From Diacronema lutheri (Eukaryota > Haptophyta > Pavlovophyceae > Pavlovales > Pavlovaceae): a stretch of 64,000 bases of DNA. The stretch is from assembly GCA_019448385.1 (NCBI GenBank), contig JAGTXO010000019.1, positions 593,001-657,000 of the forward strand. The letters run 5' to 3'. Positions within the stretch are counted from its first letter, which is position 1. Every line of letters starts with the position of its first letter. Positions 27,501 through 37,600 of the stretch are shown one piece after another. The notes under the pieces were generated by a model. The model was not told where the DNA came from. It did not search any database and saw only the letters and a program-made list of their open reading frames with translations. The position numbers and the translations under genes were made by a program.

Positions 27501-30215
27501 CGGTGCGCCTGCGTCTCAATCTGGCCGAGCCTTTTAAATGCGGGCACCGCCGAGACGCGCAGTGCGCGCAGCGCGAGGAAAAAGAATTCGGAGATCGTGC
27601 CTAACGGAAGGGGGGGGGGGGGGGGGGGGGAGGGAAGCTGGGGGGGGGGGGGGCAGGGCTCGCGCGCCGGTTTTCAAGCGCGCGGGCGAAGCGCAGCGAG
27701 CGTCCTGCCGCGCACACACCGAAGGAGGCGGAGACCTCAAGCGCCAGCTCGTCCTCCGCCCCGCCACCGTCGGCAGCAGCGCAAGTGCCGTCGCCGCCGC
27801 TGCACGCCGCCGCGCCGTCGCCGCCCGCCAATCCCGCGGCGGGCGGCCCGTCGCCCTCTCGCGCCATGTGGCGCAGGTAACGGTCTGCGGCATCCTGGTT
27901 GCGCGGGTCGAGCCAGTGCATCAAGGCCGCCTCGGTGGCGAGGAGCTTTGTCTCGCTCGAGGTATCGAAGCGGTGCTTCGAGAGGAGGAACGTTCCTGGA
28001 AACGGCAGGGCGCGCGCGGGAGGTGCCGCGCAGCTGAGGCAGGGCAGCCCACCCCCCTTCCCTTCCGTTCCGTTCCCTTCCTATCCCTTCCCTTCCCTTC
28101 CCTTCTTTTCCCTTCCCCGCCACCGGGGGCTCTGCCGCGCAGCGGGCGGCGGAGGCGGCGCGCGCGCGGCGGCCGTCGGGGCGGGGCCGGCGCGCATCGC
28201 ACGCGCCCTCGTCGCGGCCGGGCGGCTCATGGCGGCGGCGTCCCCTCACCATCAATCTTTGCCGCATGCGGCGAGGCGTGATCGGCAAAAGGGTCGGTCA
28301 GCTTGAGCAGGCAGCGCGCCAGGTTGTACACAAAGCCAAGCGACGCGAGGTCGGCGGAGGGCGCCTGCCCGTGTGCGTACCTGCGCAGCTCCGGGCGGGG
28401 GGCGGGGGGGGGGGGGGGGGGGAGGGGGGGGGGGGAGCGGTGAGCTGCCGCTGCAACAGCGCGGTCGGCGCTGCGGCCATGCTGCGTCACCCCCTCGGGG
28501 GAGGGGTGGGGGGGGGGGGGGGGGGGAGGGGGGCGCACCAGTCCTTAGCGCGCTCCGTGTTGGCGCTAATGGCGCCAGCGATCCACGCGAAGAGCGGCTG
28601 CTGCGCCTCCTTGCACTTGAGCAGCGCCTGCGCGCAGGACGGGGTGGGACGGGATGGGATGGGATGGGGTGCGGTGGGATGGGATGGGTGGGGTGGGGTG
28701 CGGTGGGGTGGGGTGGGATGGGATGGGGTGGGATGGGGTGGGATGGGATGGGGTGGGATGGGATGGGATGGGGTGGGATGGGATGGGGTGGGGTGGGATG
28801 GGGTGGGATGGGATGGGGTGGGATGGGATGGGATGGGATGGGGTGGGATGGGATGGGATGGGTGGGGTGGGAATTGGGTGGGGTGAGATGGGACAGTGCA
28901 GCAGCAGCAGCAGCGCGTGAGCGCGCGCGGCTCCGCGCGCGATGACAGCGAGCCGCCATCGTGTGCGCAACCCGTGCCGACAGGAAGCCGCGCACAATTC
29001 CAACCCCACCCCATCCCACCCCATCCTGTCGGCACGAGCCGCCATCGTGTGCGCAACCCGTGCCGACAGGAAGCCGCGCACACGCCGCGGGCTCGGGGCG
29101 CGCTCTCCCATCCGCACGCCGCGCACCTGCAGCGCGGCGTGCGTGCCCTGCGCGAGGGAGGCGCTCGCCAAGCGGAGGGTCGTCATACTTGACTCGAGCT
29201 GCGCGCGGGAGCCCTTCGACGCGTTGGCGAAGAGCTGCTGCGCGACGCTCGCCTGCGGCCCGCCCGCTGCAACCGCCTCGGCGACCGACTCGGGCGGGAA
29301 GCCGCTCGGCTTGAAGAAGGGCCCGAGCAAGCTCTCCTCGTACACGCGCCCGTTCGGACCGCCGCCCGCAGCGCCGGCCGTGCGCTGCGCCAGCTGCGCG
29401 GCGTACGCAGCAAGCTGCGGCGGGAGCGTCGGCACGATGGGGGCGGTGGGCTGGAAGCGCGCATCGCGCACAAAGGCGAGGCGCATCGGCTTCGCCTCGA
29501 GGAGCGCGACGAGGACCTTGAGGGGCAACGCAAAGGATGGGAGCAGGATGGACGCATTTGTGCTCATCCGCTCACTCACTGAGCGGAGCAGAGGCGAGGC
29601 GAGCTCGTCGAGGGAGCCCTCGGCGGAGGCGTGCTCGGCGAGGCGGACGATGAAGCCCGAGGGCAGCGCCGCGCCGCCGCTCATCTCCGCCTCGAGCATG
29701 TCGGCGAGCCGCACGGGGCCGGCGCGCTGCGCGGCGAGGGGTTGCGGGAAGAGCTGCGGGTTCGTCAGGCCCATCGCGCTGTACGAGACGCAGAGCTCGA
29801 GTATGTACTCGCACAACTCGAGCGAACCCGCCGGCGGGCCCGCCTTGAGCCCCGCCAGCCGCCGCCGCTCCTCGAGCCCGCGCCCGTAGCACGCGGCGAG
29901 CCGGTCGACGACCGGCGCGGCGTGCGTGCCCTCGTCGGCCGCCTCCGAGAGAAGGGACATGATGGCGCGATCAACAAGCGAGCGGCGCTGGCCCATCTCG
30001 GACCAGCGGCGCGCGAGCGCGCCCGCCAAGTCGGCCGCACCGCCGCCCGCCGCCGCCGCATCCGCCGCCGCCTGCTCGGCGGCGAGCTCGGCGGCGAGGC
30101 CGGGCAGCGCGACGAGCGGGCCGGGCGGCGCCGGATGCTCGCTCGGCGAGAGCTTGACACGCAGCACGCGCTGCAGCAGGTCGGCGTCCTGCGGGAGGAC
30201 GAGCGGATCGGCCAT
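24578..30215 (-). CDS. UFD2/UBE4-type U-box ubiquitin chain-elongation factor (E4)
   Basis: Homologue of yeast Ufd2 and human UBE4A/B, which extend ubiquitin chains on Cdc48/p97 substrates. Eleven minus-strand exons: 30215-29127, 28627-28539, 28380-28250, 27995-27720, 27600-27498, 27177-26806, 26560-26194, 26070-25822, 25649-25353, 25189-24978, 24794-24578; they give 1133 residues. Junctions restore the Ufd2 core, for example ISEFFFLALRALRVSAVP, VPRVFAAQPEHLMEDAV, NNPYLRAHLTEVL, VRFTNFILNDTIFCMDEAL and HMLNYLSTEPLL. The U-box (about 1027-1098) reads DEFLCAITFEVMKDPVLLP, then DRAAILRHLLSDPTDPFNR, which is recovered only when exons 10 and 11 join at 24978/24794. Intron 9 appears to use a GC donor (GCGCGC at 25352). 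Introns are crowded with simple repeats. Family call is very secure. Confidence 0.92.
24819..24843 (-). repeat. Poly-G (sense poly-C) before UFD2 exon 11
   Basis: A run of about 25 G residues lies 24 bases upstream, in gene sense, of the exon 11 acceptor in intron 10. It is followed by a (GGGGCGGGAA)n repeat at 24884-24950 inside the same intron. Confidence 0.88.
26586..26705 (-). repeat. CAC/CAT trinucleotide repeat in UFD2 intron 6
   Basis: About 120 bp of (CAC)n with CAT and CGC interruptions on the + strand, that is (GTG)n in the pre-mRNA. It lies between exon 7 acceptor (26561) and a G-rich block at 26759-26799 near the donor. Confidence 0.92.
27182..27415 (-). repeat. About 38-copy GGGAAA hexamer repeat in UFD2 intron 5
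   Basis: An almost perfect polypurine array on the + strand, giving (CCCTTT)n on the sense strand, abuts the exon 6 acceptor at 27178. Such mirror-symmetric purine/pyrimidine tracts can form triplex (H-DNA) structures. Confidence 0.95.
28640..28885 (-). repeat. GGGATGGGGT/GGGAT minisatellite in UFD2 intron 1
   Basis: About 245 bp of alternating GGGAT and GGGGT pentamers on the + strand (CCCATCCCACCCC-type on the sense strand) directly precedes the exon 2 acceptor at 28628. A short block in the opposite orientation (CCCCACCCCATCCC) lies at about 29003-29027 in the same intron. Confidence 0.93.
28949..29082 (-). repeat. Two identical 48-bp direct repeats with an 11-bp inverted repeat
   Basis: Segments 28949-28996 and 29035-29082 are identical over 48 bp. 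Within the first, GTGCCGACAGG (28974-28984) pairs with CCTGTCGGCAC (29025-29035) in the spacer. All of it lies in UFD2 intron 1 near the donor. Confidence 0.93.
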
Positions 30216-30341
30216 CGCGTCGGCGCGGGTGCACTTCGGCTGCGGCGGGCTGTGCGCGCGCGTGCGGCGCTCGCTCCTCCGGCGGTGAGCGCGACTCGAA
30301 GCCTCAGTCGAGCAAAAAAAAGTGAGACAGGAGAGGAGGGT

Positions 30342-30377
<36 letters not shown>

Positions 30378-30407
30378 AACGGGGCGGCGGGCAACGGCAC
30401 ACCGAGC
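30216..30407. promoter_or_regulatory. Divergent UFD2/ABHD promoter with 35-base G run
   Basis: The 192-bp region separates two start codons and includes an A8 run and an unbroken G run at 30342-30376. Unlike most long G runs in the window, this one is not in an identified intron. It could be in the 5' untranslated region of the hydrolase gene, possibly in an unseen intron. Confidence 0.4.
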
Positions 30408-31622
30408 ATGCTCGGCGTCGGCCGGCGCAGGCTATGGGTCGAGGCAGCGGCGCTTGGCGTCGCAGCGTGCGCGGCGCGCGGCGTCCTCGCGTACGCGGCG
30501 AGCGTGCGCCCGCCCGCCGTGTACCATCGCGGCGGTCGGCGAATGCGCGCGCTGCTCGCGCAGGTGCCCGGGCTGCACCGCGCGGTCTGGCCGGCGCCGC
30601 ACGTGCACGCGAGCGTCGCGCTCGCGATGGCCGTCGGCACGAAGCTGCGCGAGCGGCGCAAGGATCTCACGCGCTTCCGCCGCCAGCTGTTGCGCCACGC
30701 GGACGGCGGCGAATCGGCGCTCGATTGGCTCGACGGAGGCGGCGTGTCGGCGGTGCCGCCGCTCGCTGACGACGCGCCCTTGCTCCTCGTGCTGCACACG
30801 ATCACCGCGACGACGCGCGAGGCGTACGGGCTCGCGCCGCTGCTTCTTGCCGCGCGCGCGCGCGGCTGGCGCCCCGCCGTGCACGTGCGCCGCGCGTGCG
30901 GCGGCCTCGAGCTGCGCGCGGGCAGCACGTGGTCGCCGTTTGGCTGCGCGCACGACCTGCGCGACGCGCTCGACGCGGCGCGCGCCGCGCACCCGAGCGC
31001 TGCGCACACGGCGGCAATCGGCATCTCCGCCGGCTCGGCCGTGCTCTCGCGCTACCTCGGCGAGCACGACGCGCACGCGCGCGGCGCCGCGCGGCTGGCG
31101 GGTGCGGTATGCATCGCGCCCGGCTATCGGATGCCACACGCGTGGGAGCGGGTGCGCTGGCCGTACAGCGCGATCGTCGTCTCCAAGCTGCGCAGCCACT
31201 TCCTCTGCGCGCAGCGCCAGCCGCACGTCGGCGCCGGCCGCGAGGTCGCGCTGCAGGCCGCGCTCGGCGAGCGCAGCCTCGCGGGGCTGCTCGACGCGAT
31301 GAGCTTTGTGTGCGGGTACGGAGGGCCCGCTGCGTTCCGCGAGCGGTGCGACCCGCACGCGGTGCGCTTGCGCGTCTCCACGCCGCTGCTCGCAATCAAC
31401 TCGCTCGACGACCCGCTCTCCGTGCGCGAGAACATTGATTACGACTGGTTTGCGCGCGACGACCCGCACGACTGCGCCGCGCTCGCGACCGTGCCGCGTG
31501 GCGCGCACATTGAGTTTGTCGAATGGCGTGGCTGGCGCAGCCCGCACGAGCCGTGGGCGGACGAGGTCGCGCTCGATTTTCTCGCGGCCGCGGCGCGCGA
31601 CGCCAGGGGGGGTGACTTGTGA
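30408..31622 (+). CDS. ABHD1/3-type alpha/beta hydrolase
   Basis: A 404-residue protein of the ABHD1/ABHD3/YheT family (phospholipase- or esterase-like, often membrane-bound), close to the usual family length. The N-terminus has a weak hydrophobic segment (LGVAACAARGVLAYAASV). The nucleophile elbow is GISAGSAVLSRYLGEHD. The acid is likely the Asp in INSLDDPLS and the base the His in PRGAHIEF. The conserved HTITATTREAYG corresponds to the oxyanion-loop region. Human ABHD3 removes medium-chain and oxidised acyl groups from phosphatidylcholine; whether this protein does so is unknown. One exon suffices. Its stop is 38 bp from the convergent HSF stop. Confidence 0.85.
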   Translation: MLGVGRRRLWVEAAALGVAACAARGVLAYAASVRPPAVYHRGGRRMRALLAQVPGLHRAVWPAPHVHASVALAMAVGTKLRERRKDLTRFRRQLLRHADGGESALDWLDGGGVSAVPPLADDAPLLLVLHTITATTREAYGLAPLLLAARARGWRPAVHVRRACGGLELRAGSTWSPFGCAHDLRDALDAARAAHPSAAHTAAIGISAGSAVLSRYLGEHDAHARGAARLAGAVCIAPGYRMPHAWERVRWPYSAIVVSKLRSHFLCAQRQPHVGAGREVALQAALGERSLAGLLDAMSFVCGYGGPAAFRERCDPHAVRLRVSTPLLAINSLDDPLSVRENIDYDWFARDDPHDCAALATVPRGAHIEFVEWRGWRSPHEPWADEVALDFLAAAARDARGGDL

Positions 31623-31660
31623 CAAATGACAATGATTCACACATTTCACAGAGCACCCGG

Positions 31661-32842
31661 CTACGGAGCATGCCATGCAAAAACATGCGAATGCTGCTGC
31701 CGTATCGGCTGCGCCATCGGCTGCGCCATCGGCTGCGCCATCGGCTGCGCTATCAGCGGCCCGTGCATGGACGGCTGCGCGTGCGCCGCCGTCGGCAGCA
31801 GCCACGGCAGCTGTGCGCCCGTCCAGCCGCCCGCATAGTCGGCGCAGTTCGGTACGACCGGGGCGTACGCGGCGTGCACGTGCAGCGCGGGGCAAGCGTG
31901 GCTCGTGCCGATGCCGCCCGGGTGCGCGCCATGCGCGCCGCTGCGGCCGTGCTGGTGCCACAACGGCTGCGGCGCGTCGGCGCGAACCCAGCGTGCACGC
32001 GGCACTGCGCCGCATGCCGCCGGTGGCCACACGCTGCGCGAGTCGTCGCAATCGCTGGCTGCGCGGGCCGGCAGGTAGGCGCTCGGCAGCACGCCGCCGG
32101 CCTCCTGCCCATAGCCACGCTCGACCGGCCCGGCAATTTCGCTCCTGTGCGCGGCGGCGCCCGCGTCGGGCGGCGGCTCCGCTGGGCAGCCACAGTAGCC
32201 GGCGCCGGGCGTCGGCGCGGTCATCATCGCGGCGAGTTGGGCGCGCACGAACGCACGCTCGAGCCGGTGGACCGCGTCCGCCAGGCCGTGGAGCTGCTCG
32301 AGCACGTTGCCGCTCAGCGTCTGCTCCACGTGCGCGACGCGCCACGCGAGCGACGCAATTTCCTCGCCAAGCTGAGTGCCCGCGTCGGCGGCCGACGGCG
32401 CACCGCCATGAAAACCGCCACCACCTACGCCTTCCTCGTCGTCAACCGACACGCCCAGCGCGCCACTGCGCGCACGGCGCACGATGAGCGCAATGTCGCG
32501 TGGCCGCCCGCGGTGGAACCTGCGGTGGGAGAACTCGAGCACGCTCGACCCCTTGCCGCGCCGGCGAAAGCCGTACATGTTGAGCTGTCGGACGAAAGAT
32601 CGTAGGTTAGAATGCTTGAAGTAGCGCGGCAGAACTTCGCGCGCAAACGAGCCCGGGTGCGGGATCTGCAGCGTAGAGCCGTCGGCGTGCCAACGGATCT
32701 GCGCGTCGTGTTCTGCGTTCTCGACCATCGCGTGCAGCGTGCGCACAAACTTTGCCGCGCGCGCGTAATCGCGCTTGCCGTCGACGCCGGCAACCTCGGG
32801 CGGCACGCAGGCAGCCTCGGACGGTGACGACGCGGACGGCAT
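31661..32842 (-). CDS. Heat-shock factor-type transcription factor
   Basis: A 393-residue protein with an HSF DNA-binding domain at about residues 30-125: KFVRTLHAMVEN, IRWHADGSTLQIPHPGSF, then LPRYFKHSNLRSFVRQLNMY and GFRRRG, which contains the recognition helix and wing. A predicted amphipathic segment after the domain (EEIASLAWRVAHVEQTL) may be the oligomerisation coiled coil. The C-terminal half is Pro/Ala/His-rich and ends in four QPMA repeats. HSFs bind nGAAn arrays and activate chaperone genes. The ATG at 32842 is chosen because upstream sequence in the frame is AT-rich and promoter-like. No introns are needed. Regulation by stress is expected for the family, not shown here. Confidence 0.87.
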   Translation of the reverse strand: MPSASSPSEAACVPPEVAGVDGKRDYARAAKFVRTLHAMVENAEHDAQIRWHADGSTLQIPHPGSFAREVLPRYFKHSNLRSFVRQLNMYGFRRRGKGSSVLEFSHRRFHRGRPRDIALIVRRARSGALGVSVDDEEGVGGGGFHGGAPSAADAGTQLGEEIASLAWRVAHVEQTLSGNVLEQLHGLADAVHRLERAFVRAQLAAMMTAPTPGAGYCGCPAEPPPDAGAAAHRSEIAGPVERGYGQEAGGVLPSAYLPARAASDCDDSRSVWPPAACGAVPRARWVRADAPQPLWHQHGRSGAHGAHPGGIGTSHACPALHVHAAYAPVVPNCADYAGGWTGAQLPWLLPTAAHAQPSMHGPLIAQPMAQPMAQPMAQPIRQQHSHVFAWHAP

Positions 32843-33151
32843 GGGCGTGCGGTGCGCGCTGCGCGCGCCGCGCGGGCTCGGGCGATGCGCAACGTTCAAG
32901 TCTTGAGGCTTCTCCTTTCGGGCTCGTTCGCTCCTTCCGCAAAATTTTGGACGTGCAAAATTCATAGTGGTCGCTCGCAGCCATGCTATGAGCCTCATCT
33001 GAGAGTTGGAAAATAACATTTAAGGACGGATCATTTAGATAGTATTCCACGAAGTAAACCAAAAAACACGCTTCGCCCCGATGCAATTCTCGGCATAAGG
33101 CTCATAGCATGGTTTTGAAAGGGCGTTTGCGGCGGGCAACATTTGCGCGCC
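32843..33151. promoter_or_regulatory. AT-rich divergent promoter between HSF and membrane-protein genes
   Basis: This 309-bp segment is the most AT-rich part of the window. It holds an AAAATTTT block near 32941 and the 132-bp inverted-repeat element described separately. No canonical heat-shock element with two-base spacing was found; TTCCACGAA at about 33042 has a three-base gap. Confidence 0.5.
32981..33112. mobile_element. Possible 132-bp MITE-like element with 15-bp terminal inverted repeats
   Basis: CCATGCTATGAGCCT at 32981-32995 is exactly inverted at 33098-33112, and similarity continues three more bases after one mismatch. The interior is AT-rich (AATAACATTTAAGGACGG) and lacks coding capacity, unlike the host DNA around it. 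I see no clear target-site duplication, so it may equally be a regulatory dyad. Confidence 0.4.
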
Positions 33152-34519
33152 ATGGCGGCGGCCCGAGCGCTTATCCGGACGCTCGATTTGGGCGGCGACG
33201 GGTTGGACGGCGACGAGCGGGCGGAGCGCGAGGCGCTCGAGCATGGCTTCTACTTTGGCCGCGTCGTCTGGTTTGACCCTTACCCGTTCGACGACGAGCT
33301 CGTGCTCGAGCCACGCACCGCGCGTGCGCCGCGCGTGGCGGGCAACGCAGCTGGCGGCGAGGGCGACGGGGCGCCGGCGTCGCGCATGATGGTGCATACG
33401 CCGTCCTTGGCCATTCGCCCGTTACCGCCGTTGGACGCCGTGGACGCGGACGCCGCGACCGCGCCGGCGCACGGCGGCGCAGCGGTGGCACACGTGGCAC
33501 GCGCGAGTGACAAGCTGCGTCCGCGGCAGCGCTGGCGGCGGCGCGTGGCATGGCGCTGGCGCCGCCTGCGCGCCGACTTTGCCTTTTACCTGTGCAACCA
33601 CCATTTTGTGCTCGCGCCGCTGCTTGCACACCCGCTGTGCGCGGTCGGCCGGCTGGGCCGCACGGCCGTGCTCGTCTCGGCGGCGGGCGTCGCGCTCGGC
33701 GTGCAGCTGCTGCTCGAGGCGGACGTGGGCGCGACGGTCTCGCAGGCGCTGGCTGAGCTCGTCGCTTCGGGCGAGCTGCAGCTCGCCGACTTCCCTGAGC
33801 TGCCCGCGCTGCTGCAGGCCTCTTCGCTCTTCCTCGCCATCAGCGCAGGCGCGACCGCCGTCACCGCATCGCAGCTGCTCGCAAAGGCGCTGCTCCTCCC
33901 GCCCTGCGCGCGCCGCGCCGAGGTGCTGCGCGCCGCCATGGGCGGCGACGCTGCTGATGGCGCGGCGCGTGCGCCGGCGGTTGCCGCGGGCGCTGCGCGC
34001 GAGCGCAGCTGCGTGCGCCGGCTCTCGCGTTGGCTGTGCTGCGGCACATCGCCCTGCGCCAACCGCTGCTGCGATGGCTGCGGCTGCGGCTGGTGCGTCG
34101 CGTGCGCCGCGTGCGCGCTCGCGTGGGCGCGCGCACGCTCGGTCGAGCTGCGCGCGGCAGCGCTCGCGCTCCTGGGCGTCACGCTCGGCGGCGCGTGCGT
34201 CGCCGTCACGCGCCACCGCGCGCTGCTCTGCCTCAACGCGCTCGCGTCGCTCGTGCAGGCCGCGCTCTTCCAGTCCGTGCTCACCGATGCACTCGCGTTC
34301 GCGGCCGTGCGGCACACACAGCTCCGCCGTTTCGGCCGGCTCGACGTTGTGCGCGCACACCTCTACCCACATGGCCTTGGCCGACCGTCGGCTGAGACGC
34401 TTCGCCGCGCGAGGCGCGGCTACGAGCCGCTGCCCGACGGCCCGCTCGCGCGCGCGGCGCGTGCGCCGCTCGCCTCGCACGGCGCGCGCGCTGCGGAGCG
34501 CTACGCTCCGCTCGTGTGA
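33152..34519 (+). CDS. Multi-pass membrane protein of unknown function (455 residues)
   Basis: I do not recognise the family. The N-terminal 170 residues are soluble and include HGFYFGRVVWFDPYPFDDEL. An Arg-rich segment (RQRWRRRVAWRWRRLRADFA) precedes hydrophobic stretches at about residues 170-250 (TAVLVSAAGVALGVQLLLEA, LLQASSLFLAISAGATAVTA). A striking Cys-rich loop follows (WLCCGTSPCANRCCDGCGCG), then two further membrane segments (LRAAALALLGVTLGGACVAV and LNALASLVQAALFQSVLTDA). The tail ends in RRGYEPLPDGP and a basic stretch. The Cys-rich loop could bind metal or be palmitoylated; this is inference. ATG 33152 follows the AT-rich promoter. It ends 83 bp before the convergent dynein stop. 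Confidence 0.62.
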   Translation: MAAARALIRTLDLGGDGLDGDERAEREALEHGFYFGRVVWFDPYPFDDELVLEPRTARAPRVAGNAAGGEGDGAPASRMMVHTPSLAIRPLPPLDAVDADAATAPAHGGAAVAHVARASDKLRPRQRWRRRVAWRWRRLRADFAFYLCNHHFVLAPLLAHPLCAVGRLGRTAVLVSAAGVALGVQLLLEADVGATVSQALAELVASGELQLADFPELPALLQASSLFLAISAGATAVTASQLLAKALLLPPCARRAEVLRAAMGGDAADGAARAPAVAAGAARERSCVRRLSRWLCCGTSPCANRCCDGCGCGWCVACAACALAWARARSVELRAAALALLGVTLGGACVAVTRHRALLCLNALASLVQAALFQSVLTDALAFAAVRHTQLRRFGRLDVVRAHLYPHGLGRPSAETLRRARRGYEPLPDGPLARAARAPLASHGARAAERYAPLV

Positions 34520-34602
34520 GCCGGCCAATTTTGGTTATGAGTTCCACGAGTCTAGCCAATGACCCCCTCGCGCACGGGGCTCCCCCTGGGATCACACTCG
34601 TC

Positions 34603-37600
34603 TTAGTCGGGCTGCATCACGAGGCAGACGCCGGCGAGCACCCATACCCACGGCGGCTTCGTCGTGCGCAGCGGCGCGGCAAACGTGAAGGTTGGCCCGC
34701 GGATGGTGGTCGTGTAGACGGGGCAGTCATACGTCACGTCGCCCGACGACGCCTTGCGCGCGCTGAGCTCCTCCTCGGTCAGCCCGAGGATCTTGATCAC
34801 CGGCATCACCGGGTGCAGGTCCTGCGCGTGCACGACGGGAAGGCGGCGTGGAGGGGGGGGAGGGGTTGGTCGCACAGTTCGGCGGCCGCGCGCGCGCGCG
34901 GGGCCGGCGCCCGCGTCGCGTGTCACGTGCGCGCCCCGTCACCTTGGGGTCGCTCTCGTAGACGGTGTTCGCCTCGGTGGACCACTTGGCGCCCTCCATG
35001 AAGAGGCCGTGCACAAAGGTGCCCTCGTCCGGCTGCGCCTCCGCCTGCTCGCCGAGGAAGGGCATCACCTCGGTGCTGATCATCATCGAATCGAGGGGCA
35101 GCGCCTTGGCGCGTGCAGTCATCTGCAGGCACGCGGTCACGTAGCCCATCGGGTTGAAGAGGCCGGCGATCCACACGGAGCTCGGCCGAGTGTATGGGTC
35201 CTGCGCGCGCGCGGCGCGTGCCGGCGGGCGTGTCGGTGAGGGACGCGCGCGCGACGGCGCGGCCGCTGCCTCGCCGCCGCCGCGCGCACGCGCGCGCTCG
35301 GCGGCGCCCACCTTGGCCCAGTCGTCGAGCTGCTTGAAGCGCTCCTTCAGGTTGACGTACCAGTCGGCGAGGTTCTTGCGATTGTAATTGCCCGTCGGAC
35401 CAATCTGGCCGCAGATCTTGAGCCAGTTGGGCGGGACCGAGTTGACGAAGAGGAAGCCGATCAGCGCATCCATCGCATCGGAGATGTTGAGCGCGCCCGA
35501 CAGGCCGAGCTCGAGCTCCTTCATCCCACCGCCCATCAGCCCGAGCACCGCGTTCATCCGCTCGAGCTCCTGCGCGGCGAGCGGCGCGCGCGCGCTCGGC
35601 GGCTCGGCCGTGCGACTGGCGCGCGCGCGCGGCGCTTTGGGCGGGGCGCGCGTGCGCGCGCGGCCGGCGGGCGCACCTGCATGACGAAGACGACGTAGGG
35701 CGTCTTCTCGCGCACGCGCGTCTTCACCTCGAGCATTTGGAAGGGTTCGGGCAGCCCCTCCTGCATCTCGACGAGCAGCTCCTTGACGCGGCTCTCCTTG
35801 TTAGAGCCGCCGCCTCCGCCCGAGCCGCCGCCCTGCAGCGTGAAGACGGCGCGGAAGAGCGCGTCGCAGTTCTCGATGAGCAGGCCGATCTCGGCGTTGG
35901 GGTGCAGCCCGAGCAGCGTCGGCGACTCGGACGGCATCGCGTCCTCGATGTAGGCGCGGTACGCGCTCAGGTCGCCCTCGAGCAGAGGGCGGAAGCCGGG
36001 CGCGAGCGTGTACGCCGACTTCTCGTCGACCAGCTCATCGACGAGGAGCACGTCGAGGTAGGCGGACATGCACCGCCGGTCCCACGAATCGGTGATGTGC
36101 CCGCCGTACATGATCTCGCCCCAGATGTACTTGAGGTCCGCCCACGGCAGGTTGTCGCGCCCCTCGACGTAGTTGTGCAGCACGTCCGCGCAGACGGTGA
36201 TGTCGCCATTGTTGAACGGGTAGTTGCGCGAGAAGCCCTGGAAGCCAAACTTGCGCCGGCCGAGCACGAGCGAATGGAAGAAGGCGAGCGTGAAGATCAT
36301 CGGCCGGTGCGCCTTTGGCTTGGTCGAGCGGTCGAGCGTGCTCTGGTCGAAGAGCGCGTACGACGAGCGGAGCGTCGCCTTCAGGTCGGTGGGTGGCTCG
36401 TTGGCCACCTTGATGCTTGCCTGCAGCACGCCCTCGGGTACGGTTTGCATCTCCGCCTCGAGCGCGGCGGGCGGCGGCTCGGCAGAGAGGAAGGCGCGGA
36501 AGTCGTCGTGGCCGCTCTCCGAGACGATCTCGAGCTTGCGGTCGAGCGTCGGCAGCCACGTGGACATGAGGTGGATATTCTGCAAAAAGACCCAGCCGCC
36601 GTCCTTGGCAAAGCGGTCGATCGTGTTCTCCGCGTTGCGCTCCTGCCCCTGCCCCATCGAGATGGAAACGTAGTTGCCCGCCTCCTGCGTGAAGCCGAGC
36701 TTCTTGCCCAGGCGCTCGATCGCCACGCCCGGGTCGACGCCCGGGAAGAGGACAAAGAAGAGCGGCTGCCTGTACGACGAGTCGTTGAACGTGTCGTCCA
36801 TGTCAAAGGGCGCCTGATTGGTGTAGCGCACGCCGAGCCGCGCCTCGATGAACTGCGTGAGCGCCGTCGTGACGCGGTCCTGCCTGAGCGCGCGCAGGAT
36901 GAGGAGCTTCTGGAAGGGCTTGCACCGCTTCTCCCACTCGCCAGGCAGCTCCTCGACCTCGGGCCGCTCAAACTCGAGCCACTCGGACCACGCGTCCGTG
37001 CCCAGCTCGAGGTCCTCGGTCAGGTTTTTAAAGACGTCCACCTCCTTGAGCGCGCACGCGTTTGCCCACTGCTTGGCCGTGAGGAACTCCTGCACCTTGG
37101 CCGTCATCAGCGGCGGGTTCATCGACGAGCGGCCGCTCGTCAGGTACTCGGCCTCGGCCGGATCGAGCTCGCCCGCCTTGGCCATCACCTTGAGCAGCAG
37201 CTGCGTCGCGAGGATGAGCTTGTGCCGCTCGAGCAAGCCGCGGCGCGTCGCATCGAACACCTTGAAAGTGATGTTGTCGACCAAAAGGTTCATCCGCTCC
37301 TCGAACTGTCCGGGCTCTTGTGCGGCGATCGTCTTCTTGCGCTCGGCGGCCGCGTCGAGCAGCGCGCGCTTCAGCTTGGGCGGCGCCATGTTGGACATGA
37401 CCGCGTCCTCGTTCCACACGAGTTTGCCGCGCCGGCCAGTGATCGCGCGCTCGACAATCGCGTTGAACGACGAGAGCGAAAAGTGGTAGAAGGTGTGCAC
37501 CTTGTTGAGCGTCGCGAGCAAGAAGAACATGAGCGAGCCGCGCGCCGCGACGCGCCGGTACATCTCGCGCGCCGTGTTGATCTCGACCTCGGTAACGGCG

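Noticed and set aside
33042-33050. Heat-shock element TTCCACGAA in the HSF promoter
   Set aside because: The gap between TTC and GAA is three bases, not two, and there is no third unit.
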